Source: Streptomyces sp.
Lineage (GTDB): Bacteria > Actinomycetota > Actinomycetes > Streptomycetales > Streptomycetaceae
Direction of reading: 5' to 3'
DNA: 64,000 nt
Assembly (NCBI RefSeq): GCF_019510245.1
Contig: NZ_JAEKKT010000154.1
Span: 1-64,000, forward strand
The notes under the pieces are model-generated. The model had not been told where the DNA came from. It did no database searches and saw nothing but the letters and a program-made list of their open reading frames with translations. Of this stretch, positions 1 to 8,062 are shown in pieces (the first letter of the stretch is position 1; every line of letters starts with the position of its first letter). The position numbers were made by a program, and so were the translations under genes.

Positions 1-50
1 GCCACGCGTACGGCTATCTCGCCACGGTTGGCGATGAGCACCCTGCGCAT
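1..50 (-). CDS. acyl-CoA carboxylase biotin-carboxylase subunit, N-terminus only (runs off window)
   Basis: The reverse complement of the first 50 bases begins ATG and reads MRRVLIANRGEIAVRV, the near-invariant start of biotin carboxylase domains in acetyl-/propionyl-CoA carboxylases. The rest lies left of the window. The start codon is one base past the flavin reductase stop, so the two are probably cotranscribed. Next to a halogenase and flavin reductase, a dedicated carboxylase would fit malonyl-CoA supply for a polyketide (JadJ-type). That role is inference; only 16 residues are visible. Confidence 0.8.
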   Translation of the reverse strand, partial: MRRVLIANRGEIAVRV

Positions 51-51
51 G

Positions 52-621
52 TCAGGACGCCTGCCGGGCGTGCTGGAAGCGGTCCGCGCCGGTCTCCAGC
101 GGGCCCAGGGAGCCGTCGAAGAAGATCAGCGGTTCCAGGCCGTGCTCGGGGACGCCGAGCTCCACCACCTCGCCGATGACGATGTCGTGGTCGCCCGCGG
201 TGTGCACGTCGACCGTGGTGCAGGTCAGGTGGGCGAGGGCCTCGCTGAGCACGGGCAGCCCGTCCTCGGTGAAGTGGTGCGGGACGCCCTCGAAGGCGCT
301 CGCGCCGGCGGTGGCCCGGCGCCCGGCGAAGTGCCGGGCCAGCGGCTGCTGCCGTCCGGACAGGAAGTTCACGGTGAACCCGCCGCTGCGCTCCAGGAGC
401 GTGTGCAGCCGGGACTGGTGGTGCAGGCAGAACAGCACCAGCGGGGGTTCCAGCGAGACCGAGGTGAACGAGTTGACGGTGGTGCCGTCCGCGTCGCCGT
501 CGGGGCCGGTGGTGATGACCGTGACACCGGTCGTGAACAGGCCGCACACGCGGCGCAGGTCCAGCGGTTCGACGGGCCGGGTCTCTTCGGCGCGGGACAG
601 CGACCGCGCTGCTGCGGACAT
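52..621 (-). CDS. flavin reductase (HpaC-like), partner of the halogenase
   Basis: 189 aa, FMN-binding split-barrel flavin reductase family. The TTGVTVITT segment near the N-terminus and the NSFTSVSLEPPLVLFCL-type block are characteristic. It should supply FADH2/FMNH2 by NAD(P)H-dependent reduction to the halogenase just upstream. The ATG at 621 is preferred over an in-frame ATG at 678, because 678 lies inside the halogenase end and an AAAGGGA ribosome site precedes 621. The gap to the halogenase stop is about 30 nt, so they form an operon. The pairing resembles CtcP/CtcQ (chlortetracycline) by arrangement. Confidence 0.85.
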   Translation of the reverse strand: MSAAARSLSRAEETRPVEPLDLRRVCGLFTTGVTVITTGPDGDADGTTVNSFTSVSLEPPLVLFCLHHQSRLHTLLERSGGFTVNFLSGRQQPLARHFAGRRATAGASAFEGVPHHFTEDGLPVLSEALAHLTCTTVDVHTAGDHDIVIGEVVELGVPEHGLEPLIFFDGSLGPLETGADRFQHARQAS

Positions 622-652
622 GCGGATCCCTTTCTGGCTTGGCTGGGAGGGG

Positions 653-2368
653 TCAGAGGAGCTTGCGGACCTTCGCACCGGCCTTGAGGATGCCGAGCAG
701 GAACTCGCGGCCGACGCTGTTCATCTCGGCGGGGGCCTCGACGGAGGCCCAGTACAGGAAGCGGGCCATGGTCAGCGTGGAGGGGTAGATGAACCGCCGC
801 TCCTCGTCCTTCCAGCCGAAGACCGGGTTGACGACCGGGGACTCCTTGAGCAGCCCGAAGACGATGTCGGCCGCCTCGTCGCCGGTGAGCGCGCCGGCCT
901 CGTACTTCTCGCAGGTCTCGGCGGTGGTCTCCAGGATCCGCTTGAAGGAGTCGCTCTGCGGCCACCACAGCCCCGGGTACGCCACCTTCTCCAGCTCGTC
1001 GAAGTGGCGTACGTCGTGGTCCTTGAAGTGCTTGAGGCGGGCCCGGGTCAGCCGCATGGTGCCGGGGGTGATGAAGGAGCCCCAGACCCGGAAGACCGCG
1101 TTCCACAGCCGGAAGTGGGAGAAGGCGATGAAGGAGCTGTTGACCAGGTCGTCGTTGTACTGGAGCAGACCCTGCTCGACGCGTTCGACGTACTCGAAGC
1201 GCTCGGCGGAGAAGTCGCCGTCCTCGAGGGCGGGGATCAGCCGGGAGGTGAGCGCGTCGACGACCTCCATGGTGTTGGACAGGCCGCGGGAGAACAGTGG
1301 GTCGAGGAAGCCGGCCGCGTGCGACATCAGGCACCAGCGGTCGCCGATGGTCTGCTTCGAGGAGTACTGCAGCCGGTCGGTGGAGATCCACTCGCGGACC
1401 CGGGTGGCGCCGTCGAACTGGCGCTTGACCGCCGGGTACTTGTCGAGGAAGGACTGGAACTCCTGCTCGGGGGTGAGGTCCTTGGGCTTGGGGTAGGTGC
1501 GCTCGTCCATCGTCAGGCCGACGCTGCACAGCGGGTTGCGGGACTTCGGGTGGTTGTCGAAGGGGATGATCCAGAACCAGCCGCGCTCGATGAGGTGGTG
1601 CATGGTGCCGGTGTGCCAGTCGGCCGGCGGGCGCAGCTCCTGCGGGTGGCCGCTGACGTCGTCGAACCGCTTGATGCCGACGTAGTGCGTGAACATCGAG
1701 CGGGAGTGGTGCTTGAAGCGGGCGGTGGGCTTGTCGCGCAGGTCGAACTTGTCGGCGAGCGGGGAGCGGAAGCCGGAGGCGTCCACCAGGTACTTCGCCC
1801 GGTACAGCTCCGGTTCGGCGCCGGGGGCGGCGCTGCGGCCGAGGACGGTGACGCCGTCGTCGTCGAACTCGACCTCGTTCGCACGCCAGTTCTGCCGGGG
1901 GGTGCAGCCGTATTTGATGGCCACGTGGAACATGAAGGAGTCGCTGTCCTGCCGGAACATGTGGCTGTTCTGGTGGAATATCTTCGGCAGTGCGAGCTGG
2001 GTGGCCTCACGCGGGTTCGGCTCTTTTCCCACCTCGTGCTTCATGAAGCCGAAATGCGCCTTCGTGCCGAAGGTCGGGCCGATGTCACGGGTGGAGGCCT
2101 CGACACTCGCCAGGCTTTTCAGCTCGGGAATGTCGTGGCGTTCGGAGAGGATGTGGATCCATTCCACGAGCTGCGGGGTCATGGACTCGCCGATGGCGAA
2201 GCGCGGGTGCGCGGCGGCGTCGACCAGCAGCACCTTTGCACCGTGCTTGGCCAGGACGGCACCGGTGACGGAGCCGGCGAGGCCGGAGCCGAGGATGATG
2301 ACGTCGAAGGTCATGTCCTCGGGTATGCGCGCCGGTTCCGGCGCGCCGTCGGTCTTCTGGGCGACCAT
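653..2368 (-). CDS. FAD-dependent halogenase
   Basis: 571 aa. A dinucleotide-binding motif GSGLAG is at residues 27-32 and the flavin-halogenase signature WFWIIP (WxWxIP) at 264-269. Lys103, in a PTFGTK context, could be the hypohalite-handling lysine. GES at 60-62 is also typical of the family. It should halogenate an electron-rich, probably aromatic, substrate using FADH2 from the adjacent reductase. Length and arrangement suggest the group acting on free or carrier-bound aromatic polyketides rather than tryptophan, but no substrate can be assigned. AAGGAGA seven bases upstream supports this ATG. The leader contains a hairpin followed by a T-run. Confidence 0.85.
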   Translation of the reverse strand: MVAQKTDGAPEPARIPEDMTFDVIILGSGLAGSVTGAVLAKHGAKVLLVDAAAHPRFAIGESMTPQLVEWIHILSERHDIPELKSLASVEASTRDIGPTFGTKAHFGFMKHEVGKEPNPREATQLALPKIFHQNSHMFRQDSDSFMFHVAIKYGCTPRQNWRANEVEFDDDGVTVLGRSAAPGAEPELYRAKYLVDASGFRSPLADKFDLRDKPTARFKHHSRSMFTHYVGIKRFDDVSGHPQELRPPADWHTGTMHHLIERGWFWIIPFDNHPKSRNPLCSVGLTMDERTYPKPKDLTPEQEFQSFLDKYPAVKRQFDGATRVREWISTDRLQYSSKQTIGDRWCLMSHAAGFLDPLFSRGLSNTMEVVDALTSRLIPALEDGDFSAERFEYVERVEQGLLQYNDDLVNSSFIAFSHFRLWNAVFRVWGSFITPGTMRLTRARLKHFKDHDVRHFDELEKVAYPGLWWPQSDSFKRILETTAETCEKYEAGALTGDEAADIVFGLLKESPVVNPVFGWKDEERRFIYPSTLTMARFLYWASVEAPAEMNSVGREFLLGILKAGAKVRKLL

Positions 2369-2415
2369 GACTGTCTCCTTCGTCGAGGGGCGGTGCGCAA
2401 CGGGAAATCAGCATG

Positions 2416-2459
2416 AAAAAAGGCCCCTCGCGGCCCTTCCGGAAGGACATCGGAAGGGC
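2416..2459 (-). promoter_or_regulatory. terminator-like hairpin and T6 in halogenase leader (possible attenuator)
   Basis: On the minus strand a perfect 9-bp stem (GCCCTTCCG, 2433-2441, with 2451-2459) is followed by a second, imperfect AAGG/CCTT stem and then TTTTTT at 2416-2421. The halogenase start codon is 47 nt further on. No gene ends here on this strand, because MarR stops at 2529, so it may end MarR transcripts or act as a leader attenuator. The choice between these is inference. Confidence 0.4.
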
Positions 2460-2528
2460 GGTGCGAAGAGCCTTGAAAAGGGCGCGGAGTATCCGCTGAA
2501 TTAAGCGTGACATCCTTTGGCCAGAGGG

Positions 2529-3482
2529 TCAACCCCTGGCGGGGACGGATGACTTGGTGTCCTCGGCGAATGCCGGACCGGAATGCGTCGGGGCGAGGAG
2601 TTTCAGCAGCAGTTCCCGCAGTTCGTCCGCGCCGCCGGGCCCGAGCATGGCGGAGACGTCCGCGGCGAGCCCCTCGACGGCCCGGGCCACGACACCGAGC
2701 TGCTCGCGGCCGAGGTCGGTCACCTCGAGGGCGTAGCGGCGCCGGTCGTGCGGGTCCCGGCCACGGCGCACCAGGCCCAGCTTGACGAGTTCGTCGACGA
2801 GCTGGGAGGCGGCGGGCCCGGTGATGGCGAGCAGTTCGGCGAGCCGCTGCTGGGCGATGGGACCGAGCACCTCGAGGGCGGAGAGGGGGCCGTAGTGCCG
2901 CACCCTGAGGCCGGTGCCGGCCAGCTTGTCGTCGCCGTGCTTGCGCAGCCGGTGGTGGGCCTGCCCGACCAGGTACTCGGTGCCCTGCACGAGGGGCTGC
3001 GCGGACTCGGGCAGCAGCCGGGCCAGCAGCTCGTCGAGCCGGGCGGTCTCCTCGTCCGTGAGTACGGCGGTGAGCCGGGCGTCCCGCTCGGCGACCGCCC
3101 GCCGCCTGGCCCCGACGGCCTCGCGCCCGCGGTCGGTCAGGGAGAGCACGTACTGGCGCCGGTTGTCGGGGTTGCGGGTGCGCCGGACCTCGTCGCGGGC
3201 CTCCAGCCGGTCGATGACGCCGACCATGATGGTGCGGTTGATGCCGAGCCGTTCGGCGAGGTCGAGCTGGGACTCCCAGTCGCGGCCGGTGAGCGCGTCG
3301 AGGACCAGGAAGTCACGGGGGTCGCTGTCACCGCCGTCGTCGGTGGCGGCGAACTGCGCGTAGACGCGGCGCAGGAGGTAGCCGATGAAGTCGGTGAGCG
3401 CGTCCGGGAGGACGCCGGGGACCTCCGCGGTCTGCTCGGTCCGGGTCACCGGGCCGCGCTCGTCGTCGCTCTCGTACCGCAA
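2529..3482 (-). CDS. single-chain tandem MarR-family regulator
   Basis: 317 aa with two complete MarR winged-helix units in one chain. The first spans roughly residues 20-160 (wing with NRRQYVLSLTDRG), the second roughly 165-300 (wing with DRRRYALEVTDLG). MarR proteins are normally 140-170 aa homodimers, so this looks like a covalent dimer. A TTG start at 3482 is chosen because GCAGGAGG lies seven bases upstream; an ATG at 3545 has no ribosome site. A likely -10 TATACT sits at 3501-3506. Its position beside the DHA2 exporter suggests control of export and possibly the cluster. Confidence 0.75.
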   Translation of the reverse strand: MRYESDDERGPVTRTEQTAEVPGVLPDALTDFIGYLLRRVYAQFAATDDGGDSDPRDFLVLDALTGRDWESQLDLAERLGINRTIMVGVIDRLEARDEVRRTRNPDNRRQYVLSLTDRGREAVGARRRAVAERDARLTAVLTDEETARLDELLARLLPESAQPLVQGTEYLVGQAHHRLRKHGDDKLAGTGLRVRHYGPLSALEVLGPIAQQRLAELLAITGPAASQLVDELVKLGLVRRGRDPHDRRRYALEVTDLGREQLGVVARAVEGLAADVSAMLGPGGADELRELLLKLLAPTHSGPAFAEDTKSSVPARG

Positions 3483-3524
3483 GACAGCACCTCCTGCCCG
3501 AGTATATCGACGGCTTGCCCACCG

Positions 3525-3540
3525 GTGCCGGTACCGGCAC
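3525..3540. promoter_or_regulatory. perfect 16-bp palindrome upstream of MarR gene
   Basis: GTGCCGGTACCGGCAC is a perfect palindrome 43-58 bp upstream of the MarR start codon, just upstream of its likely -10 element. This is a plausible autoregulatory operator. It could also act as a weak terminator for the exporter, which ends at 3603. Confidence 0.4.
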
Positions 3541-3602
3541 GGCACGTACCGGGGAACCGGCGACCCCGCCCGCAGTGGTCAGGGCGGGGCCGCCGGGGCC
3601 GG

Positions 3603-5072
3603 TCACAGGGCGACGGGCGGGTGCTCGGCGTCCTGGTGCTGGGGACGGGTGCCCGGGAGGGTGGCCAGGGCCACGATCAGGGCCAGCAGGTAGAAGCCGC
3701 CGCCGAGCAGGAACCCGTACGAGTAGCCGGTGGTGAGGGCGTGCGGGACGCTGCCCGGCAGCTCGTGGTTCGTGATGGCGGTGGCCGCCGCCGCGAGGGC
3801 CGCCAGGCCGATGGCGCCGCCGATCTGCTGGGCGGTGTTGACCAGTCCGGAGGCCGCGCCGGTGGCCTGCGGGGCGACCCCGCGGACGCTGACGATGGTG
3901 ACGGCCACGAAGACCATGCCGAGGCCGAGACCGGCGACCAGCTGGGCCGGCAGCAGCGCGGCCCACGGGGTCTGGCCGGGCTCGATGAAGCTGAACCAGA
4001 CCATGCCGGCGGTGCCGATCAGCAGACCGAGGGCGATCACGTTGCGTTCGGGCAGCTTGGCGAGCAGCTGCGGGCCGACGCCGCCGGCCGCGATGCCCAT
4101 GCCGAGGGCGAAGGGCAGGTAGGCGACGCCGGTGACCATCGGGGCGTAGCCCTTGACGAGCTGCATGTAGAGGGTCAGGAAGTAGAAGGTGGCGAGCATG
4201 CCCGCGCCGACCAGGAACATGATCAGGTTGGCGCCGACGCGGCTCTTGTCGGCGAGCACCCCGCGCGGGATCATCGGCGCCCTGCTCGCGCGCTGGACGA
4301 GGACGAAGGCGAGGATCAGGACGAGCGCGGCGCCCAGGCCGATCAGGGTGACGCCGTCGCCGAAGCCCTTCTCGCCGGCGCGGTTGATGGCGTAGACGAG
4401 CGAGCCGAAGCCCAGGGTGGCGGTGAGCGCGCCGGGCACGTCGACCTTGCCGCGCTCGCGCTCGCCCTCGACGAGGACGCCGGTGCCGAACAGGACGGCC
4501 AGGGCGATCGGGATGTTCACGAACATCACCCAGCGCCAGCTCAGGTACTCGGTGAGCGCGCCGCCGAGCAGCAGGCCGACGACCGAGCCGAGGCCGCCCA
4601 TCGCGCCGTAGACGCCGAGCGCCTTGTTGCGGGCGGGGCCGGCCGGGAAGGTGGTGGCGAGCAGGGACAGGGCGGTGGGGGCGGCGATGGCGGCGCCCGC
4701 GCCCTGGATCACCCGGGCGGCGATGAGCAGTTCGCCGCTCTGGGCGAGGCCGCCGAGCAGCGAGGCGGCGGTGAACAGGACCAGTCCGGTGCGGAAGACC
4801 CGGCGGCGGCCGAAGAGGTCACCGGCGCGGCCGCCGGCCAGCAGCAGCCCGCCGAAGGCCAGGGCGTAGGCGGTGACGATCCAGCCGAGGCCGGACTCGC
4901 TGAGCCCGAGGGCGCTCTGCATGCTGGGCAGGGCGACGGCGACGATCGTGTTGTCGAGGACGAGCATGAGCTGGGCGGCGGCGATCACGAGTAACGCCAG
5001 TCCGAGTTTGCCGTCCTGCTGCGGCGGGGCGGCGGCCTTGGGGACGGCCTGAGTGCGGTCTTGCAGCGACAT
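3603..5072 (-). CDS. MFS drug exporter, DHA2 (14-TM) family
   Basis: 489 aa. It carries the DHA2 signature LDNTIVAVALPSMQ in the first membrane helix and GGRAGDLFGRRR in the loop after helix 2. Hydrophobic segments continue along the chain, consistent with about 14 TM helices. It should export a small hydrophobic molecule by proton antiport, here probably the cluster product. The start at 5072 follows GGAGA by seven bases. It lies 59 nt downstream of the hemerythrin-like gene on the same strand, with the MarR regulator further downstream. Confidence 0.85.
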   Translation of the reverse strand: MSLQDRTQAVPKAAAPPQQDGKLGLALLVIAAAQLMLVLDNTIVAVALPSMQSALGLSESGLGWIVTAYALAFGGLLLAGGRAGDLFGRRRVFRTGLVLFTAASLLGGLAQSGELLIAARVIQGAGAAIAAPTALSLLATTFPAGPARNKALGVYGAMGGLGSVVGLLLGGALTEYLSWRWVMFVNIPIALAVLFGTGVLVEGERERGKVDVPGALTATLGFGSLVYAINRAGEKGFGDGVTLIGLGAALVLILAFVLVQRASRAPMIPRGVLADKSRVGANLIMFLVGAGMLATFYFLTLYMQLVKGYAPMVTGVAYLPFALGMGIAAGGVGPQLLAKLPERNVIALGLLIGTAGMVWFSFIEPGQTPWAALLPAQLVAGLGLGMVFVAVTIVSVRGVAPQATGAASGLVNTAQQIGGAIGLAALAAAATAITNHELPGSVPHALTTGYSYGFLLGGGFYLLALIVALATLPGTRPQHQDAEHPPVAL

Positions 5073-5131
5073 GAGATGTCTCCGTGTCTGTCTCAGGGTT
5101 GGGGGTTGTCGAGCGGAGCCCTCGGGTCCGG

Positions 5132-5791
5132 TCAGCGGCTGGTGGAGGGGGTCCTGGGGGTCCAGATGGCGAGGTCCTCGTAGGCCTTGCGCCAGTCGTT
5201 CTCGTAGGCGTTGCGCAGCGGCTCGGGCATCTTGCCGAGGATGTTCGCGACCTTCGCGGCGTCGATGTCGTCGAGCATCCAGGGCAGGTAGCGGGCGGAG
5301 TCGTCGCCGATCCGGGTGCGCTGCTCGGCGGAGAAGTCCTGCCACTGCTCCTGCGAGAGCGTGATGTCCATGAGCTGCAGGGCGTCCCGCTCCTCGTGGT
5401 CGAGGTGGCCGCCGAGCTTGGTGTAGAGGGTGTCGGTCAGGCCGGTCAGGCGCTCCAGGCCGGAGTCGCGGTCGGCGAGGGCGGCGTCGATGTCGGCGAG
5501 CAGCGGGTCGATGACACCGTGCTCGGCCTCCATGTCGGCGAGCAGGGCCAGTTCGGCGTCCTTGCCCACCAGCGCGGCCTCCATGACCGGCCAGATCTTC
5601 ACGTCCTCGGAGGTGTGGTGGACGGTCAGGAACTTCTTGAACAGCTCCCAGCCGACCGCGGCGCTCAGGACGTGCCGGGGGTCCTCGTCGACCCGCGCGG
5701 TGATCCGGGCGATCCGCTCCAGCTCGCGGCGGAGCGCGTCGTGGATGGCGAACATCATCGTCATGTCGAGGTTCTTGAAGTCCTGGCTCAT
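5132..5791 (-). CDS. hemerythrin-like domain protein
   Basis: 219 aa, helical. Spaced metal-ligand motifs are visible: HDALRRE near residue 17, HHTSEDVKIWP near 58, HGVIDPLLADID near 90 and HLDHEERD near 125. These fit a non-heme di-iron four-helix bundle that binds O2 or senses redox state. Upstream AGGGAGA supports the ATG at 5791. It probably leads a two-gene transcript with the exporter. The upstream region is unusually AT-rich with repeated motifs. Its task in the cluster is unknown. Confidence 0.75.
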   Translation of the reverse strand: MSQDFKNLDMTMMFAIHDALRRELERIARITARVDEDPRHVLSAAVGWELFKKFLTVHHTSEDVKIWPVMEAALVGKDAELALLADMEAEHGVIDPLLADIDAALADRDSGLERLTGLTDTLYTKLGGHLDHEERDALQLMDITLSQEQWQDFSAEQRTRIGDDSARYLPWMLDDIDAAKVANILGKMPEPLRNAYENDWRKAYEDLAIWTPRTPSTSR

Positions 5792-5824
5792 CGTTCTCTC
5801 CCTCACTGCCTCACTGCTTCGTCG

Positions 5825-5890
5825 TACTGCGAGAGTATCGTCAACCCACTTATCTATCAAGCTTCCAACTAGCAGCCTTCCAACCATCAA
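5825..5890 (-). promoter_or_regulatory. AT-rich promoter/operator region with repeated GGTTGGAAG-like motif
   Basis: Read on the minus strand, the region has two direct copies of a G(G/T)TTGGAAGSYT-type motif (GGTTGGAAGGCT and AGTTGGAAGCTT) and then TTGATA about 15 bp before GATACT. The composition contrasts with the surrounding DNA. It is a candidate control site for the hemerythrin-exporter transcript, perhaps bound by the tandem MarR protein. Confidence 0.4.
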
Positions 5891-5947
5891 GGCTAGAACT
5901 ATTCGCCGGTCGGCGGCTGACGCCGCTGTCGCGCCCGCAGGCGCAGG

Positions 5948-7252
5948 TCAGCGGGTTCTCGCGATCTCCAGGGCGGGCTCGTCCTGGCCGATTCCGGCCG
6001 TCTCCTGCCCGGCCTCCTCGTCGATCCCCTTGCGGATCCGGGTCAGCGCCGGGGTGGTCATGGCCGTGGTGAGCAGCGCCATCAGCACGAGGACGGTGAA
6101 CAGCTCCGGCCCGATGACGCCCAGCCCGAGCCCGATGTTGAGCACGATCAGCTCGGTCAGGCCACGGCAGTTCATCAGCGCGCCCAGTGACATGGAGTCC
6201 CGCCAGTCCCGGCCGGAGAGCCGGGCCGCGAGCGTGCTGCCGCCCCACTTGCCGACCACGGCGACCGCGAGCACGGCGCCCGCCCACAGCCACTGCGTGC
6301 CGCTGCCGCCCAGCAGCCCCACGTCGGTCTTCAGCCCGGTGCTGACGAAGAACAGCGGCAGCAGCACCGGCACCGCGAAGGCCCGCATCCGGGCCGCGGT
6401 GGCCTCGATCCGCCGGCTGCCGCGCGGGGTGACCACCCCGAACAGGAACGCCCCGAACAGCGCGTGCACCCCGATCCGGTCGGTGGCGCACGCGGCCAGG
6501 CTCAGCCCGCTGAACAGCACGACCAGCACGACACCGTCGGCGTACCGGCGTTCCGCCCGCGCGGCCCACCTGGCCAGCAGCGGGCGTACCACGAGGACCA
6601 TCACGGCGGCGAAGACGAGCGCGTACCCGGCGGTGGTCAGGGCCTCCAGGGGCGAGCTGCTCTTCGTCACGGCCACCACCGCGGCCAGCAGGCACCAGGC
6701 GCTGACGTCGTCCACCGCCGCGCTGGCCATGGCGAGCGCGCCGACCCGGGTCCGGTACAGGCCCCGGTCGGTCAGGATGCGGGCCAGCACCGGAAACGCG
6801 GTGATGCTCATCGACACCGCGATGAACAGCACGAACGGCAGCTTCCCGACGCCGGGCGGCGCGAAGTCGCCGTACATGCCGAGGGCCAGCAGCGTGCCCA
6901 GCACCAGGGGCAGCGCGATGCCGGCCTGGGAGACGGCGACGGCCGTTCTGCTGTTGCCACGCAGGGACTTGAGGTCGAGTTCGAGTCCGACGAGGAACAT
7001 GAACACGAGCAGGCCGATGTTCCCGAGCACGCCGATGTACGGCAGCGCCGACTGCGGGAACAGCCACGCCTGACCGCCGGGCCAGAGCCAGCCCAGCAGG
7101 GACGGGCCGAACAGGATGCCGACGAGTATCTCGCCGACGACGGGGGGTTGCCCGAACCGTCTGAGCAACTGGGCACCGGCCCGGCAGGCGAGGATCACCA
7201 CAGGCACGGCGACGAGAAGGGGGGTGAGCGGATCGGGGGCGGCGGCAGCCAT
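5948..7252 (-). CDS. CPA2-family cation:proton antiporter
   Basis: 434 aa integral membrane protein of the Na+/H+ exchanger (KefB-type) fold. GEILVGILFGPSLLGW in helix 2, LLVFMFLVGLELDL and the ASAAVDDVSAW helix with its paired aspartates are typical of CPA2. There is no C-terminal nucleotide-binding domain. It should exchange Na+ or K+ for protons. GAGGAGAACG precedes the start. It is sometimes found next to antibiotic clusters; whether it serves product export or pH homeostasis here is open. Confidence 0.85.
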   Translation of the reverse strand: MAAAAPDPLTPLLVAVPVVILACRAGAQLLRRFGQPPVVGEILVGILFGPSLLGWLWPGGQAWLFPQSALPYIGVLGNIGLLVFMFLVGLELDLKSLRGNSRTAVAVSQAGIALPLVLGTLLALGMYGDFAPPGVGKLPFVLFIAVSMSITAFPVLARILTDRGLYRTRVGALAMASAAVDDVSAWCLLAAVVAVTKSSSPLEALTTAGYALVFAAVMVLVVRPLLARWAARAERRYADGVVLVVLFSGLSLAACATDRIGVHALFGAFLFGVVTPRGSRRIEATAARMRAFAVPVLLPLFFVSTGLKTDVGLLGGSGTQWLWAGAVLAVAVVGKWGGSTLAARLSGRDWRDSMSLGALMNCRGLTELIVLNIGLGLGVIGPELFTVLVLMALLTTAMTTPALTRIRKGIDEEAGQETAGIGQDEPALEIARTR

Positions 7253-7285
7253 CGCGTTCTCCTCATACAGGGGGGATCAGGTGAC

Positions 7286-7324
7286 GCGCCCCGTCAGGGG
7301 CGCGGGGGAACTGCGCGACCAGCC
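7286..7324 (-). repeat. dispersed palindromic repeat, family A (minus orientation)
   Basis: Copy of a short intergenic element whose + orientation core reads GGTCGCGCAGTTCCCC, followed by a GCGCCCC...GGGGCGC hairpin. It forms an inverted pair with the copy at 7418-7454. Related copies occur at about 16238, 26841, 41383, 46842, 46971 and 56616. Confidence 0.85.
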
Positions 7325-7417
7325 AGATCGGACCTGCGGTCGGTCCACCACGGATCTCGGCTCCTTCTGCGCATAGCAGTGCCGGGCACGGTGGTCAGGC
7401 GGCTGCCGCGCCGTCGG

Positions 7418-7454
7418 GGCTGGTCGCGCAGTTCCCGCGCCCCTGACGGGGCGC
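7418..7454 (+). repeat. dispersed palindromic repeat, family A (plus orientation)
   Basis: Same element as 7286-7324, in opposite orientation and about 93 bp away, nearly identical over 37 nt. The two could pair as a long stem in RNA between the antiporter and the FMN reductase gene. Confidence 0.85.
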
Positions 7455-7471
7455 TGTTGCGGGCGGTGCTT

Positions 7472-8062
7472 TCAAGTGCCGTAGGGACGCGCGGCCTTGG
7501 CCTCGCGCAGCGCGGTCGCCCACCACGTGAGCTGGTCCAGCATCAGCTTGGCCGCGGCCTCGGCCCCGTCGGCGTCCGCCGCGAAGCGGCCCTCCGCGTC
7601 GTAGTGCTCCAGCACCCGCGGGAAGGTCACGACGTCCTTCATCCCCACGCAGTGGAACTCGGCGAAGATCTGCCGCAGATGCTCGATCGCCCGCACCCCG
7701 CCGGCCATGCCGAGGCCGTAGCCGACGAACCCGACCGGCTTGGCCTCCCACTCGGTCTGGAAGCTGTCGATGAGGGTCTTCAGCGGACCGGGCACGCTGC
7801 GGTTGTACTCCGGTACGACGATCACGTACGCCTCCGCGCCGGCCAGCCGGGGCCGCAGCGCCGCCGCCCGCGGGTCGGCCTCGTCGAGGCTCGCCGGCAG
7901 CAGGTGCTCGGCGACGTCGACGACGTCCAGGACCAGGTCGTCGCGGCGGGCGGCGACCCGCGCGAACCAGCCCGCGACGTCCGGGGCGAGCCGCCCGTCG
8001 CGGGCGGAGCCGACCAGCAGCGCCACCCGGACCGGCCGGGTGACCAGGCCGACGGCGGTCAC
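7472..8062 (-). CDS. NAD(P)H-dependent FMN reductase, flavodoxin-like
   Basis: 196 aa. VALLVGSARDGR at the N-terminus is the FMN phosphate loop, and VPEYNRSVPGPLKTLID near residue 80 is the PEYN motif of the SsuE/ArsH/azoreductase-like fold. It likely reduces FMN or quinones with NAD(P)H. The GTG start at 8062 overlaps the stop of the preceding gene as GTGA. No separate ribosome site is seen, so translation is probably coupled. It may supply reduced flavin to cluster enzymes. Confidence 0.8.
   Translation of the reverse strand: MTAVGLVTRPVRVALLVGSARDGRLAPDVAGWFARVAARRDDLVLDVVDVAEHLLPASLDEADPRAAALRPRLAGAEAYVIVVPEYNRSVPGPLKTLIDSFQTEWEAKPVGFVGYGLGMAGGVRAIEHLRQIFAEFHCVGMKDVVTFPRVLEHYDAEGRFAADADGAEAAAKLMLDQLTWWATALREAKAARPYGT

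Noticed and set aside
2085..2513. Possible leader peptide for the halogenase
   Set aside because: The frame runs deep into the halogenase coding region antiparallel to its codon bias in another frame, and the start lacks a spaced ribosome site.
3525..3540. Transposon end
   Set aside because: Single palindrome without a partner copy or transposase; operator is more likely.
2583..4994. Very long plus-strand frame opposite MarR and MFS genes
   Set aside because: A GC-bias shadow frame. Its Gly/Glu/Asp-rich product has no motifs, while the minus-strand genes have clear domains.
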